12,595 nucleotides of DNA from Methanomassiliicoccales archaeon (GTDB lineage: Archaea > Thermoplasmatota > Thermoplasmata > Methanomassiliicoccales > UBA472). Below, piece by piece: positions 12,111-12,595 of this stretch (position 1 is the stretch's first letter; each line of letters opens with the position of its first letter). The DNA is taken from contig DUJZ01000094.1 in the NCBI GenBank assembly GCA_013329565.1, positions 3,999 through 16,593 of the forward strand, read 5' to 3'. The notes below the pieces were generated by a model, which was given only the letters and a program-made list of their open reading frames with translations, was not told the DNA's origin and did no database searches. The position numbers and the translations under genes were made by a program.

Positions 12111-12138
12111 TGTTTATACTTGTTAGAATATATAATTA
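12111..12138 (-). promoter_or_regulatory. Pilin promoter region with two TATA-like elements
   Basis: Two candidates are seen on the minus strand: AATTATATATTC (about 12,127-12,138) and GTATAAAC (12,112-12,119). Their expected start sites are near 12,107 (the transcript begins with the hairpin) and near 12,090 (the transcript begins inside the hairpin's 3' arm, so no hairpin forms). Which one is used cannot be told from sequence. Confidence 0.5.
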
Positions 12139-12265
12139 TCTCCGTCAAAATCAAGAAAAAAATGGATACTTCGTACTTTCCAGCATTTTTATTGCATCTA
12201 AAAACGAAGCATCGTATCTCTTGAATGAGGTACATCGACATACGGGACCTATCGACCGCCCCACA
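12139..12265. other. A/T-rich intergenic spacer with oligo-T terminator signal
   Basis: The spacer between the pilin promoter and the KaiC-like gene has no credible ORF. A run of seven A (12,156-12,162, seven T on the minus strand) followed leftward by CTTGATTTTG is a likely terminator for the leftward KaiC-like gene. An imperfect inverted repeat, CTTCGT (12,169-12,174) with ACGAAG (12,204-12,209), lies in the same stretch. Confidence 0.35.
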
Positions 12266-12595
12266 TCATTTCAAGGTGACGAACTGATCGCAGACCAGCT
12301 GCAGCATCTCATGCAGCTCGGGCTTCATCTGGTCCTCCATGCTCAGGATGACCGGGTACGCCCCTCTGCTCTTGGCGCTGGCCATGAGCACCTGCATGAA
12401 CTCATAAAGCATGCGCACCTCATTGTGCGCCGCCAGCGAGTTCACCGAGTCCAGTATGACCATGAACTGCTCTCCCTTCCCCTTTCGGAAGAGGTACTCC
12501 ATCTTCAGCACGATGTATTCCAGCATGGTGGGGCTTTCCACGTATACCGTCTGCGCGTCATCGGCCGCGCATTCCATGGTGGCGAAGGAGATGCA
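12266..12595 (-). CDS. KaiC/RadA-like RecA-superfamily ATPase, 3' part only
   Basis: 110 codons from the right edge to TGA 12266; the frame is open through the edge, so the N-terminal part with the Walker A loop is outside. The segment FMVILDSVNSLAAHN is a Walker B-type strand (hydrophobics, then Asp and Ser). It is preceded by a helix (SPTMLEYIVLKMEYLFRKG) and followed by LYEFMQVLMASAKSRGAYPVILSMEDQMKPELHEMLQLVCDQFVTLK, which fits the core strands and C-terminal end of a KaiC-like RecA domain. Such archaeal ATPases are often signalling or motility-associated (ArlH is a relative), but the pilin neighbour alone does not prove this. ATG 12577 is an internal methionine, not the start. Confidence 0.65.
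   Translation of the reverse strand, partial: CISFATMECAADDAQTVYVESPTMLEYIVLKMEYLFRKGKGEQFMVILDSVNSLAAHNEVRMLYEFMQVLMASAKSRGAYPVILSMEDQMKPELHEMLQLVCDQFVTLK

Noticed and set aside
1..12595. CRISPR array, tRNA, rRNA, transposase or defence cluster
   Set aside because: Read through both strands by eye; no spaced direct repeats, tRNA cloverleaf, transposase motif or known defence protein was found.

Overview
The window looks like chromosomal DNA of a euryarchaeon, most likely a relative of the Thermoplasmata / Methanomassiliicoccales. The archaeal signs are an MCM replicative helicase carrying two inteins, an archaeal Nmd3, a DUF424 protein, the Tsr3 (DUF367) rRNA modification enzyme, a prepilin with an archaeal class III signal peptide, a box C/D guide RNA, and several genes whose TATA-like boxes lie about 25 bases before the start codon, as expected for leaderless or short-leader mRNAs. 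Most genes are GC-rich with short intergenic spaces. The segment from about 11,130 to 12,240 is visibly richer in A and T. The lineage is inferred from gene content only.

Layout. A 5'-truncated unknown gene (1-592) and a secreted, membrane-anchored beta-sandwich protein (603-1649) run rightward. A two-gene fumarase operon (3079 down to 1635) converges on them, overlapping the surface-protein stop by 15 bases. A divergent intergenic space of about 107 bases then drives an ABC exporter pair rightward (ATPase 3187-4134, permease 4139-4990). A leftward information-processing cluster follows, read from high to low coordinates: a zinc-ribbon membrane protein (10875), an ArsC/LMW-phosphatase-like protein (10568), Tsr3 (10125), MCM (9506), DUF424 (6346) and Nmd3 (6045 to 4999). 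The first three are translationally overlapped. MCM, DUF424 and Nmd3 are tightly packed.

The intergenic stretch 10,876-11,190 is not empty. It holds the promoter and structured leader of the leftward operon and a clear box C/D small RNA (about 11,075-11,133). The D' guide of that RNA is an exact 11-nt complement of the universally conserved peptidyl-transferase segment of 23S rRNA (E. coli 2577-2587 as I recall the numbering). To its right lie an RDD-family membrane protein, a leftward type IV pilin-like gene with a strong hairpin in its leader, and the 3' part of a KaiC/RadA-like ATPase truncated by the window edge.

Functional reading. The centre of the window ties DNA replication (MCM) to ribosome biogenesis (Nmd3, Tsr3, guide RNA). 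The flanks carry central carbon metabolism (fumarase) and cell-surface functions (ABC exporter, glycosylation-prone surface protein, pilin). The best second looks are the guide RNA, the second MCM intein (which lacks the normally conserved block-B histidine), and three candidate RNA/DNA control elements upstream of the pilin, the zinc-ribbon operon and MCM. I see no CRISPR array, tRNA, rRNA, IS element or defence island.
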